Assembly: GCF_040706535.1 (NCBI RefSeq)
Contig: NZ_JAPDRJ010000001.1
Span: 1,364,001-1,428,000 of the forward strand
DNA length: 64,000 bases
Source of the DNA: Lentisalinibacter orientalis
Lineage (GTDB): Bacteria; Pseudomonadota; Gammaproteobacteria; Steroidobacterales; Woeseiaceae
Direction: 5' to 3'
Shown piece after piece: positions 26,459 to 37,741 of this stretch. The notes under the pieces were generated by a model, which saw nothing but the letters and a program-made list of their open reading frames with translations, searched no databases and was not told where the DNA came from. The translations under genes were made by a program, and so were the position numbers. The stretch's first letter is position 1, and every line of letters begins with the position of its first letter.

Positions 26459-27209
26459 ACCGCAACAGGGCGCCGAGCCGGTGCTGACCGGCAGCGCGTT
26501 CCTCTACGAGCAGCCGGAACTGCTGACCCCGGAGCAGCACGGTGCGCTGGGGCTGACGCCGCCGGAGCGCCCCTATGACTTCGTGCGCAACGTCCGTGCA
26601 ATCCCGTTGACGCTGCCGGAGTTCGCCACCGCCCAGCGTCACTATCCGATCGTCTTCTCGTCCGTGGAAGACCCGGTGCCGCTGGCGGTGACCGCGATCC
26701 TGGACGACACCAACCTGTTCGTGGACGAGCAGGGGCAGTGGGACCCGATGTGCTACGTGCCGTCGTATCTGCGCTGCTATCCCTTCGGCCTCGCCACGGA
26801 CGACCAGGGCCGCGGGGCGCTGCTCATCGACCGCAAGTCGGCCGCCGTCACGGCCGAGCCCCGTTATCCCTTCTTCGAGGGCGGCGAGCTCTCGGAGCAC
26901 ACGAAGCAGATGGTGCAGTTCTGTTCCCAGTACGAAGCCGAGCGCGCGCGTACCCGCGAGCTGTGCGAGCGGCTCCGCGACCTGGAGCTGCTGACGCCCC
27001 AGCAGGCCACCTACACGCCGACGGGCGCGAGCGAGCAGCAGACACTGGCCAGCTACGTCTGCGTGGATGCGAAGAAACTCACCGACCTGGACAAGGACAC
27101 CATCTACGGATGGCACCGCTCCGGCGAGCTGTCCTGCCTCTACTCCCACCTCCACTCACTCGACAACTGGCGCACCCTGATGGCCCGCCGCCAGCTGAAA
27201 GCCCTGTAG
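26448..27209 (+). CDS. SapC-family protein
   Basis: About 253 residues from ATG 26448, picked because AGGAG (26434-26438) is correctly spaced; ATG 26427 is the alternative. It contains the SapC features FATAQRHYPIVFSS, YVPSYLRCYPF and a C-terminal DLDKDTIYGWHRSGELSCLYSHLHSLDNW motif. SapC-like proteins are named after S-layer-associated loci; the exact function is unclear. It follows a cell-wall L,D-transpeptidase, hinting at an envelope role. Its stop TAG is supplied by repeat module R1. Confidence 0.85.
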   Translation: MTDEPQQGAEPVLTGSAFLYEQPELLTPEQHGALGLTPPERPYDFVRNVRAIPLTLPEFATAQRHYPIVFSSVEDPVPLAVTAILDDTNLFVDEQGQWDPMCYVPSYLRCYPFGLATDDQGRGALLIDRKSAAVTAEPRYPFFEGGELSEHTKQMVQFCSQYEAERARTRELCERLRDLELLTPQQATYTPTGASEQQTLASYVCVDAKKLTDLDKDTIYGWHRSGELSCLYSHLHSLDNWRTLMARRQLKAL

Positions 27210-27494
27210 GAGGGCCTTCAGGCCCGACCCGGCCCTGCCAGACTCCGTTCTTTCCTGGCCGCCCTGCGGGCGGACACGGGTTGCGGGGTCGTCCTCGATG
27301 CAGCGCAGACTTCGATGGGCATGTAGGAGGGGTTTCAGCCCCGATTAGCGCTCGGCCACCTCAAGCGAAGATCGGGGCTAAAGCCCCTCCCACATGAGCG
27401 TCCCCGCGGCCCGTGTCCGCCCGATGGCGTGCCAACGTCAAGAGAAGGTGATATCGGCCGGGAAGAGCGGAATCGGGCCTGAAGGCCCTCCTAC
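27206..27494. repeat. Composite palindromic intergenic repeat, region C
   Basis: R1 at 27206-27227 and a reversed R1 at 27473-27494 border the region. Module R3 lies at 27322-27345 and 27371-27394, both arms in the TTT/AAA variant of the palindrome. The R2 hairpin is missing; only a GGCCGCCCTGCGGG remnant sits at about 27258. R1 supplies the stop codons of both convergent neighbours. No gene is seen. Confidence 0.83.
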
Positions 27495-28567
27495 CTGTTG
27501 GATTCGAAATAGCGCGCCAGCGGCTCCGGCAGGCCCGGGCGGATCGGGTGGTCGGCGGGTGCGTCCGTCGGTGCCGAGCTGTAGGTGTTCCAGAACAGCA
27601 CCGGGCGGCCGTCGAGACGCCCGGCGTCCGCGTCAGCCAGCAGGCCGGCCAGTGCCTTGCCCGAATAGGTGGTCTCCAGCGTCAGACCGAGTTCCGTCGC
27701 CGCCCGCTCGACCGCCCGGCGCGCCGCCGCGGTGGGCACGGCGTAGCCTTCGCCGAGGAACTCGTCGCGCACCTCCAGGTTCAGCTCGTCCTCGCGCACG
27801 GGCGGGAAGGATGCATCGAGCCGGTGCAGCAGGGCGGCCGTCTTCGCGCCGAGCCGCCGGGTGCGCGCCTCGTCGGCGACCTTCTCGATGACCACGCGGA
27901 CGGCGACGACGCGGCTGGACAGGCCGGCAGCCTTGAGCCCGACGGCAAGCCCGGCCACCGTGCCCATGGTGCCGAGGGGCAGATAGACGCGTTCCGGTTC
28001 CGGTGCCTGGCCGGCGCGGACCTGGGCGGCGAGTTCGAAAGCCGCATTCACGTAGCTCACGGTGCCGTGCCAGGTGGACCCGCCGATGGGGATGACCCAG
28101 GGGCGGTGCGCGGTATCCGGGCCGCGGAACAGGTCCCGGTACAGCGCGAGGCGCTGCTCCCGGCTGCCGCCCCAGGGCACCAGCTCGGTGCCCAGCGCGA
28201 GATGCCGGTTCAGCGTGCGCCGCACGGCCGGGCTTGCCGGCTGGGGGCCCAGCAGGCAGGTGCAGCCGAGACCCAGGCTGGTGGCATGCACGGCCGTGGC
28301 CAGCGCGTGGTTCGAGCCCGCCGCGCCGAAGGTGGCCACCGAGCGATGACCCCGGGCGATCGCCTGGCCGAGGGCATACTCGAGTTTGCGCAGCTTGTTG
28401 CCGCCGTAGTCGGGATGGGTGAGATCGTCCCGCTTGATCCAGAGCGGCAGCCGGTCGGTCCGACGGCATTCCAGCGGCGTCGGGAACAGGCCGAGGAACT
28501 CCCGCGGCAGACGGTTGAGCCCGCCGTGGGAGTGTTCGAGATAGCTGTAGCCGCGCGGTGTCTGCAT
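27491..28567 (-). CDS. PLP-dependent ACC deaminase / D-cysteine desulfhydrase family enzyme
   Basis: 358 residues. The PLP lysine is Lys58 in GGNKLRKLEYA, and the phosphate-binding loop is LPLGTMGTVAG near 197-207. SNHALATA (91-98) is the substrate-binding region; family deaminases have SNHTR or SNHQ here, and the alanine suggests a different or uncertain substrate. It could be a D-cysteine desulfhydrase rather than an ACC deaminase. The stop overlaps repeat module R1. Divergent from the tail-sheath gene. Confidence 0.85.
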   Translation of the reverse strand: MQTPRGYSYLEHSHGGLNRLPREFLGLFPTPLECRRTDRLPLWIKRDDLTHPDYGGNKLRKLEYALGQAIARGHRSVATFGAAGSNHALATAVHATSLGLGCTCLLGPQPASPAVRRTLNRHLALGTELVPWGGSREQRLALYRDLFRGPDTAHRPWVIPIGGSTWHGTVSYVNAAFELAAQVRAGQAPEPERVYLPLGTMGTVAGLAVGLKAAGLSSRVVAVRVVIEKVADEARTRRLGAKTAALLHRLDASFPPVREDELNLEVRDEFLGEGYAVPTAAARRAVERAATELGLTLETTYSGKALAGLLADADAGRLDGRPVLFWNTYSSAPTDAPADHPIRPGLPEPLARYFESNR

Positions 28568-28618
28568 GGGCGGGCCCGGTCGATGCCTGCCGGCATGGTA
28601 ACTCCCCGCGGCAGGCCG

Positions 28619-28624
28619 TAGAAT
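28619..28624 (+). promoter_or_regulatory. Possible -10 box of the tail sheath gene
   Basis: TAGAAT lies 38 bases before the TTG start, in the short divergent gap. Confidence 0.3.
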
Positions 28625-28662
28625 CAGGGCCTGGACGCTGAGGCACCAGGGGCGATCGGCAT

Positions 28663-30225
28663 TTGAGCGATTCGACCGACACCGGCATCACCGTGGGGGA
28701 GATGCCGGCCGAGGATCAGTCCATACCGACTGGTCCCGATACCACCGCCGCTTTCATCGGCCGCGCGCTCTGCGGCCCCATCAACCACCCCGTCACCGTC
28801 GGCTCTTTCTCCGAGTTCTCCCGCCGCTTCGGCGGCCACTGGCGGCTGAGCAGTCTCGGCCCGGCCGTAGAGCAGTTCTTCGCTCATGGCGGCCGGCGCG
28901 CGATCGTGGTCCGCGTGGCGAACGGTGCCCGCGGCGCCAGGCTCACGCTGCCGGCCGGCGATGCCGGTCTGACGCTGGCGGCGCTCAGCCCGGGCGCCGG
29001 CGAGACGTTCCGCGCCTCCGTGGACTATGACGGCATCGACGGACGCCCGGGCACCGACGGCAGCCGTTTCAATCTGACGGTGCAGCGGCTGTCGCCGCGC
29101 ACGCGCCTGATCGACGACCAGGAGATCTTCCGCGGCCTCACCTGCGCAGAGGGCGCCGAGAACAACGTCCGCGATCGTCTGCTTACCTCCCGGCTGGTGC
29201 GCGTTGCCGGCCCCTTGCCCGAATGCCGTCCGGATGCCACCCGTTCCGGCGGCGCGGACCGGGTGGTCTCCTACGTTCAGGCCGGCGAGCCGGGCACGGA
29301 CGGGCAGCCGCTGACCGACTACGACCTGATCGGCTCGGCGCGGGACTATACCGGGCTGTTCGCGCTGGAAGGCGCGGCGCACTTCAGCTTCCTCTACGCG
29401 CCGCCGATGGGCGGCGGCCGCGATCCCGGGCCGGCCTTCCTGATGGCGGCCGAGCGCTATTGTCAGCGCCGCGGCGCCATGCTCATCGTCGACCCGCCGG
29501 CTTCCTGCCGCAGTTTCGCCGAGCTGGATCTGGCGCTGCGGCGGGACGGCTTCCGCAGCCCGCAGCTCCTGACCTACTTCCCGCGCATGACCGACCGGCG
29601 CCGGCCGGACGACGGCATCGTGGCGGTCGGCGGCGCGCTGGCCGGCATCCTGGCCCGCAACGACGACAGCGGTCATGTCTGGACGTCCCCGGCCGACGGG
29701 TCGGCGTTCCTGCGCGATCTGCGTCCGGCGGTGGAACTGGACGATGCGGAAGCGGCGGCGCTGCATCGCCACGGGGTGCAGACGTTGCGCCGCGGCGACG
29801 ACCGGCGGGTGCGTGCGACGGGAGACGTCACCTTCACCGGCAGCGTGTTCGGCGGCGCACGACGACTCGGTACCGAGCGACTGATCCAGTTCGTCCTGCA
29901 TCGCGTCGAGCGGTCCACGCGCTGGGTGCTGTTCCGCCGCAGCGAGCGCGCGTTGTGGCAGGCGGTGGAGCGCCGGGTGGGCGATTTTCTGCAGGCGCTG
30001 GAGGCGGACGGCGCCTTCGCCGGCCGGGGCGGCGCTGCGTGGTTCGTGCGCTGCAATTCCTCCACCAATACGGCCGCCCAGCAGGGCAGGCCTTCGGTCG
30101 GCCTCATCATCGGCTTCCGGCCCGTCGGCGAGACGGAGATGCTGGTGTGGTCGCTGGTGCAGGAACCGGCCGGGGCGCGGATCAGCCCCGCGGCCTTCGC
30201 CGGCGCCAGCGCCGCGGCGGGCTGA
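28663..30225 (+). CDS. Phage tail sheath family protein (orphan)
   Basis: 520 residues from TTG 28663, kept because it includes the family N-terminus GITVGEMPAEDQSIPTGPD; ATG 28702 is an alternative. The GFIGRA-like TTAAFIGRALCGP and GSFSEFSRRFGG segments are sheath-typical. The C-terminal domain RWVLFRRSERALWQAV / FFVRCNSSTNT-like region matches the sheath C-terminal fold that links subunits. It is the only phage-like gene in the window, with no tube, baseplate or capsid gene nearby. Product would be a contractile-tail-type sheath subunit if assembled. Confidence 0.85.
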   Translation: MSDSTDTGITVGEMPAEDQSIPTGPDTTAAFIGRALCGPINHPVTVGSFSEFSRRFGGHWRLSSLGPAVEQFFAHGGRRAIVVRVANGARGARLTLPAGDAGLTLAALSPGAGETFRASVDYDGIDGRPGTDGSRFNLTVQRLSPRTRLIDDQEIFRGLTCAEGAENNVRDRLLTSRLVRVAGPLPECRPDATRSGGADRVVSYVQAGEPGTDGQPLTDYDLIGSARDYTGLFALEGAAHFSFLYAPPMGGGRDPGPAFLMAAERYCQRRGAMLIVDPPASCRSFAELDLALRRDGFRSPQLLTYFPRMTDRRRPDDGIVAVGGALAGILARNDDSGHVWTSPADGSAFLRDLRPAVELDDAEAAALHRHGVQTLRRGDDRRVRATGDVTFTGSVFGGARRLGTERLIQFVLHRVERSTRWVLFRRSERALWQAVERRVGDFLQALEADGAFAGRGGAAWFVRCNSSTNTAAQQGRPSVGLIIGFRPVGETEMLVWSLVQEPAGARISPAAFAGASAAAG

Positions 30226-30237
30226 AGACCGCCCGGA

Positions 30238-30703
30238 TCAGGCGCGGGCCGGCCGCGCCGTGATGTACATGCGGATCACCGCGTGCACCACCTCGGTGCC
30301 GTCTTCTCCGCGCACGGACACCTCCACTGCCACGTCCTCGCCGTCGTCCCACTGCGTCTCCGGCAGGCGGGCCGTCGCCGTCACGTCCGTGGCCGCCTTG
30401 GCGAGGTACTCGATGGACATGCCCCGCGGGATCCAGCGCCGGTCCGCGGGGATGGCCGCCTCCATCAGCACACCGGCGCAGAGCTCGCAGAGGTTGGCGC
30501 AGGCGAGGGCATGCACCGTGCCGATGTGATTCTTCACCTTGCGCCGTTTGCGCACCCGCGCGGTGACGTGATCCGGCTCGATCTCGAGGATGAGCGGCGA
30601 GATGGACGAGAAGTAGGGTGCGCGCAGACACACCGCGCGGGTGAACAGCCAGCGGCCCAGCGGCCAGCGCGACAGCCGGCGCCACAGTCTCAGAGCGGAA
30701 GTC

Positions 30704-30714
<11 letters not shown>
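30238..30714 (-). CDS. Hot-dog thioesterase-like protein (DUF4442)
   Basis: 158 residues. The DUF4442 features are IGTVHALACANLCELCAG in the middle, and IPADRRWIPRGMSIEYLAKAATD. The hot-dog fold often hydrolyses acyl-CoA or acyl-ACP thioesters. No catalytic residue can be assigned with certainty. Begins 11 bases inside the end of the oxoprolinase gene, so the two are coupled; convergent with the tail sheath. Confidence 0.85.
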
Positions 30715-34360
<3,646 letters not shown>

Positions 34361-34401
34361 CCGGCAGAGTGTACCGTCCTGCCCGCCTCTCGTTCTTTCC
34401 T

Positions 34402-34761
34402 GGCCGTCATGCGGGGGTATCCATCTTGCTCCCGACAAAAGGTCGCGGCGATGGATACCCCCGCATGACGGCCGCCTCCTGGTGGCCGAGCGGATCCGCC
34501 AGTCAGTGACGTCTGCTGACTGGTACCAGACCTCTCGGCTACGGGCCTGTCAGCGGGTGGGCAAGGGTGGCGGGGTCGTCCTGAATTCGGCACGGCCTCG
34601 ATGGGCATGTAGGAGGGGCTTTAGCTCCGATTAGCGCTCGGCCATCTCAAGCAATGATCGGGGCTAAAGCCCCTCCCACATGAGCGTCCCCAGCAGGACA
34701 CCCCACCCGATGGCGGGCCAACGCCGATAGAAAGCCGGGTCGGGCCTGAAGGCCCTCCTAC
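34402..34761. repeat. Composite palindromic intergenic repeat, region D
   Basis: The 427-base gap between the divergent oxoprolinase and symporter genes is almost all repeat. R2 has 24-bp perfect arms (34402-34425 and 34450-34473). R4 is at 34499-34506 / 34516-34523, and R3 at 34608-34631 / 34657-34680. A reversed R1 lies at 34740-34761. This copy lies upstream of both genes rather than between convergent ends, so it must include or flank their promoters. Confidence 0.85.
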
Positions 34762-34772
34762 GGGTGTTGCAG

Positions 34773-34778
34773 TAAGAT
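34773..34778 (+). promoter_or_regulatory. Putative -10 box for the symporter gene
   Basis: TAAGAT ends 9 bases before ATG 34788, with no Shine-Dalgarno sequence. Its -35 position falls in repeat module R1. Confidence 0.38.
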
Positions 34779-34787
34779 GGCCGGCGC

Positions 34788-36197
34788 ATGGAGCAGAACG
34801 ACGTCATCCTCTACACCCTGATCGCCTACGGCATCGCGCTCGTGGGCATCGGCGTATGGGCACAGAGCCGCAACCGGGACAACACCGACTACTTCCTGGG
34901 CGGCCGGCGGCTGGGGCCCTGGCTGGCGGCGCTGAGCGGCTCGGCGAGTTCGTCCTCGGCCTGGACGCTGCTGGCCGTCAGCGGCGCGGCGTATTCCTGG
35001 GGGCTGTCGGCGCTGTGGCTGTTCCCGGCGACGTTGAGCGGCTTCCTCATCAACTGGTTCCTGATCGCGCCGCGCCTGCGGGTGCTGTCCCGGGAGACCG
35101 GCGCCATCACGCTGGCGGAGATCATCGCGCCGGCCGAGTTCGGCGCGGCGCGCAAGACGGTGCTGCGGGTGGCCGCCGTGATCGTGCTGTTCTGTTTCAT
35201 CTTCTATATCGCCTCCCAGTTCGAAGGCGCGGGCAAGGCATTCCAGTCCCATTTCGGCTGGCCCCGGGAGGCGGCCATCCTGACCGGCGTGGCGATCGTG
35301 CTGGCGTACACCTTCCTCGGCGGGTTCTGGGCCGTCTCGGTGTCGGACATGGTGCAGGGGCTGATGATGGTGGCCGCGGCCGTGCTGGTACCCGCCGCGG
35401 CGCTCGTGGCACTCGGCGGCGTCGGCGAACTCGCGCCCCGGCTGGCAGCCACTGCTTCGCCGGTCGAGCTGTCACTGACGGGTCCGTTCACCGGCGCCAT
35501 GGGCGTGGCGTTCGTGCTCGGCACGCTGGGTATCGGCCTCGGCTATCCGGGTCAGCCCCACGTGGTGAACCGTTTCATGGCGCTGCGCGACGAGCGGTCG
35601 CTCAGGCAGGCACGGGTCATCGCCATCTCCTGGGCGGTGCTGGTCTACGCCGGCATGCTGCTGCTCGGGCTCTGCGCCCGGGTGCTCTACGACATCGCCG
35701 ACGGTGAGCAGGTGCTGTTCGAGGTCTCGGCGCAGGCGCTGCCGCCCTTCGTCGCCGGTATCGTGCTGGCGGCCGTGCTGTCGGCGATCATGTCCACCGC
35801 GGACAGCCAGTTGCTGGTGGCGGCCTCTTCGGCGGCGCACGACTGGAACGCGGGCACGCCGGGGCGTACCTCGAGTCTCCTTGTATCCCGGGTCACCGTG
35901 GTCCTGCTCTGCATCGCGGCGGCCCTGCTGGCGATCTTCGTCGCAGAGGACATCTTCACCCGCGTACTGTTCGCCTGGCACACCGTGGGCTCGGCCTTCG
36001 GCCCGCTGCTGCTCATGCGCGTGCTCGGCTATCGCGTCGGCGCGCGTGGCACGCTGGCAACCCTGCTCGCCGGCTTCGGGCTGACCGTGATCCTGCACTG
36101 GCTGCCCCACACGCCGGGCGACGCCGCCGAGCGGCTGATCCCGCTCGTCGTCGCGCTCACGATCGCCTGGGTTGCCCGCCATTCGGGAAACGACTGA
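34788..36197 (+). CDS. Sodium:solute symporter (PutP-like)
   Basis: 469 residues with about 12-13 membrane helices. N-terminal IAYGIALVGIGVWAQSRNRDNTDYFLGGRRLGPW and SSSAWTLL match the SSS family, closest in pattern to proline permease PutP (FLGGR, SGSASS). It imports a solute with sodium; proline is plausible but not proven. The start is taken at the ATG directly after the -10 box. Confidence 0.88.
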   Translation: MEQNDVILYTLIAYGIALVGIGVWAQSRNRDNTDYFLGGRRLGPWLAALSGSASSSSAWTLLAVSGAAYSWGLSALWLFPATLSGFLINWFLIAPRLRVLSRETGAITLAEIIAPAEFGAARKTVLRVAAVIVLFCFIFYIASQFEGAGKAFQSHFGWPREAAILTGVAIVLAYTFLGGFWAVSVSDMVQGLMMVAAAVLVPAAALVALGGVGELAPRLAATASPVELSLTGPFTGAMGVAFVLGTLGIGLGYPGQPHVVNRFMALRDERSLRQARVIAISWAVLVYAGMLLLGLCARVLYDIADGEQVLFEVSAQALPPFVAGIVLAAVLSAIMSTADSQLLVAASSAAHDWNAGTPGRTSSLLVSRVTVVLLCIAAALLAIFVAEDIFTRVLFAWHTVGSAFGPLLLMRVLGYRVGARGTLATLLAGFGLTVILHWLPHTPGDAAERLIPLVVALTIAWVARHSGND

Positions 36198-36229
36198 CGC
36201 GATGAGTGTGCGTTGATCGCCGCCGCAAT

Positions 36230-36235
36230 TAGACT
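36230..36235 (+). promoter_or_regulatory. Putative -10 box for the first GTPase gene
   Basis: TAGACT ends 9 bases before ATG 36245; there is no Shine-Dalgarno sequence. Confidence 0.38.
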
Positions 36236-36244
36236 GTCCTGCCT

Positions 36245-37741
36245 ATGAAGGTCGATCGCATCCTGCGCACCGTGCTGATCCTGGCGGTGATCCTGCTGTT
36301 CGTGGCGGTGATCGCGGGCATGCTGTTCATAACCGAGTCCGCGCTCAACGTCTGGGACCGCCTGCGCGAGGCGCCGGCATGGCTGGTCTTCGGCTATGCA
36401 GGGGTCTTGCTCGCCATTGCTCTCGCGGCCGTCTGGATCGTCTGGCGCTTCCTGCTGCCGCGGCGCTCCCGCCGGGAGGAGGAGAAGCAGCCGGTGTTCT
36501 CGGAGGAGGCGCTGAAGGACCGGCTGACGGCCGCCGAGGCGGCCGGTATCGACGTGGTCGCCGCCCGCGGTGAACTCGCCGCCCTGGACGAGCGGCGGGC
36601 GACCGGGCGCATCCATCTCGCCCTGTTCGGCGAGATCAGCACCGGCAAGAGTTCGCTGCTCCGCGCGCTGGTGCCCGGCGCCGAAGTCGATACGAGTCCG
36701 GTGGGCGGCTCCACCCGGGAGATTGCGCGCTATCAGTGGCACAGCCCGAACGGCGAGGAAGTGGTGCTGACCGACGTGCCAGGCACCGGCGCCGTCGGCG
36801 GCGAGTTCGATGCCGTCGCCCGCGAGGAGGCGCTGCGCGCCCACGTCGTGCTCTATCTCTGCGACGGGGATCTCAGCCGCCAGGAAGCCGGGGCGCTCGG
36901 GCAGCTGGTCGGCGTCGGCAAACCCACCATTCTGGTGCTGAACAAGACCGACCAGTACACGGAAGAGGAGCTCCATCAGGTGATGGAACGGCTGCAGGCC
37001 CGCCTGCAGGATCTGAGTCCGGAGGCGCCGGCCGTCGCGGTGCGGGTGAGCGCCCGCGCGGACGAGGCCGTCATGGAAGAGGATCCGGACGGAGAGCTGG
37101 TGGAGCGGCGGCGGACGCGCGAGCCCGACATCGCCGAGCTGGTGCTGGCGCTGAACGAGCAGCTCGCCCGTGGCCGCGACGACATGGACCGACGCCGCGA
37201 TGCGGCCGTGTTCGCGCTCGCCACCGAGAAGCTGCAGGCGGCGGAGACCGCCTACCGGGCGCGCCGGGCCGAGGAGATCATCCGCTCCTATACGCGCAAG
37301 GCCGTCATCGGCGCGCTGGCGGCGGTGAGCCCCGGCACCGATATCGTCATCCAGGGCTATCTGGGCACGGCGATGACCCGGGCCCTGTCGGCGCTGTACG
37401 GCATCTCGCCGCGGGATCTCGACATCGAGCAGTTCCTGAACCTGAGCCAGAGCCGCGTGGGCCGGGCGCTGCCGCTCACGCTGGCCGTGGCCGGCAACGG
37501 GCTCAAGGCCTTCCCCGGCGTGGGCACAGTGGCGGGCGGGCTGGTGCATGCCGTAGCCTATGGCCTCATCTTCGATGCCCTGGGCCGCAGCCTGGTCCAG
37601 GCCCTCGCCGCCCGGGGACGGTTTTCGCCGGAGGCGGCCGCCGAGCAGTTCGAGGAAAATCTGAGTGAGTATCTGGAAACGGGTGTTCGGCGCGTGGCGC
37701 AGATCGCCCTCCGGGAACAGGCGAGACGGCGGGACGAGTAG
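36245..37741 (+). CDS. Membrane-anchored GTPase, DUF697-type
   Basis: 498 residues. Two N-terminal membrane helices (about 10-28 and 47-70) precede a GTPase domain: G1 GEISTGKSS at 129-137, G3 DVPG at 177-180, G4 NKTD at 233-236. The C-terminal half has the DUF697-like pattern (AVIGALAAVSPGTDIVIQGYLGTAMTRAL). E. coli YcjF/Era-like GTPases share this architecture. Probably involved in membrane or stress functions, but unproven. Overlaps the next GTPase gene by 77 bases. Confidence 0.85.
   Translation: MKVDRILRTVLILAVILLFVAVIAGMLFITESALNVWDRLREAPAWLVFGYAGVLLAIALAAVWIVWRFLLPRRSRREEEKQPVFSEEALKDRLTAAEAAGIDVVAARGELAALDERRATGRIHLALFGEISTGKSSLLRALVPGAEVDTSPVGGSTREIARYQWHSPNGEEVVLTDVPGTGAVGGEFDAVAREEALRAHVVLYLCDGDLSRQEAGALGQLVGVGKPTILVLNKTDQYTEEELHQVMERLQARLQDLSPEAPAVAVRVSARADEAVMEEDPDGELVERRRTREPDIAELVLALNEQLARGRDDMDRRRDAAVFALATEKLQAAETAYRARRAEEIIRSYTRKAVIGALAAVSPGTDIVIQGYLGTAMTRALSALYGISPRDLDIEQFLNLSQSRVGRALPLTLAVAGNGLKAFPGVGTVAGGLVHAVAYGLIFDALGRSLVQALAARGRFSPEAAAEQFEENLSEYLETGVRRVAQIALREQARRRDE

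Noticed and set aside
28663..30225. Prophage or R-type pyocin region
   Set aside because: Only the sheath gene is present; none of the genes within 10 kb resembles tail, lysis or capsid proteins.
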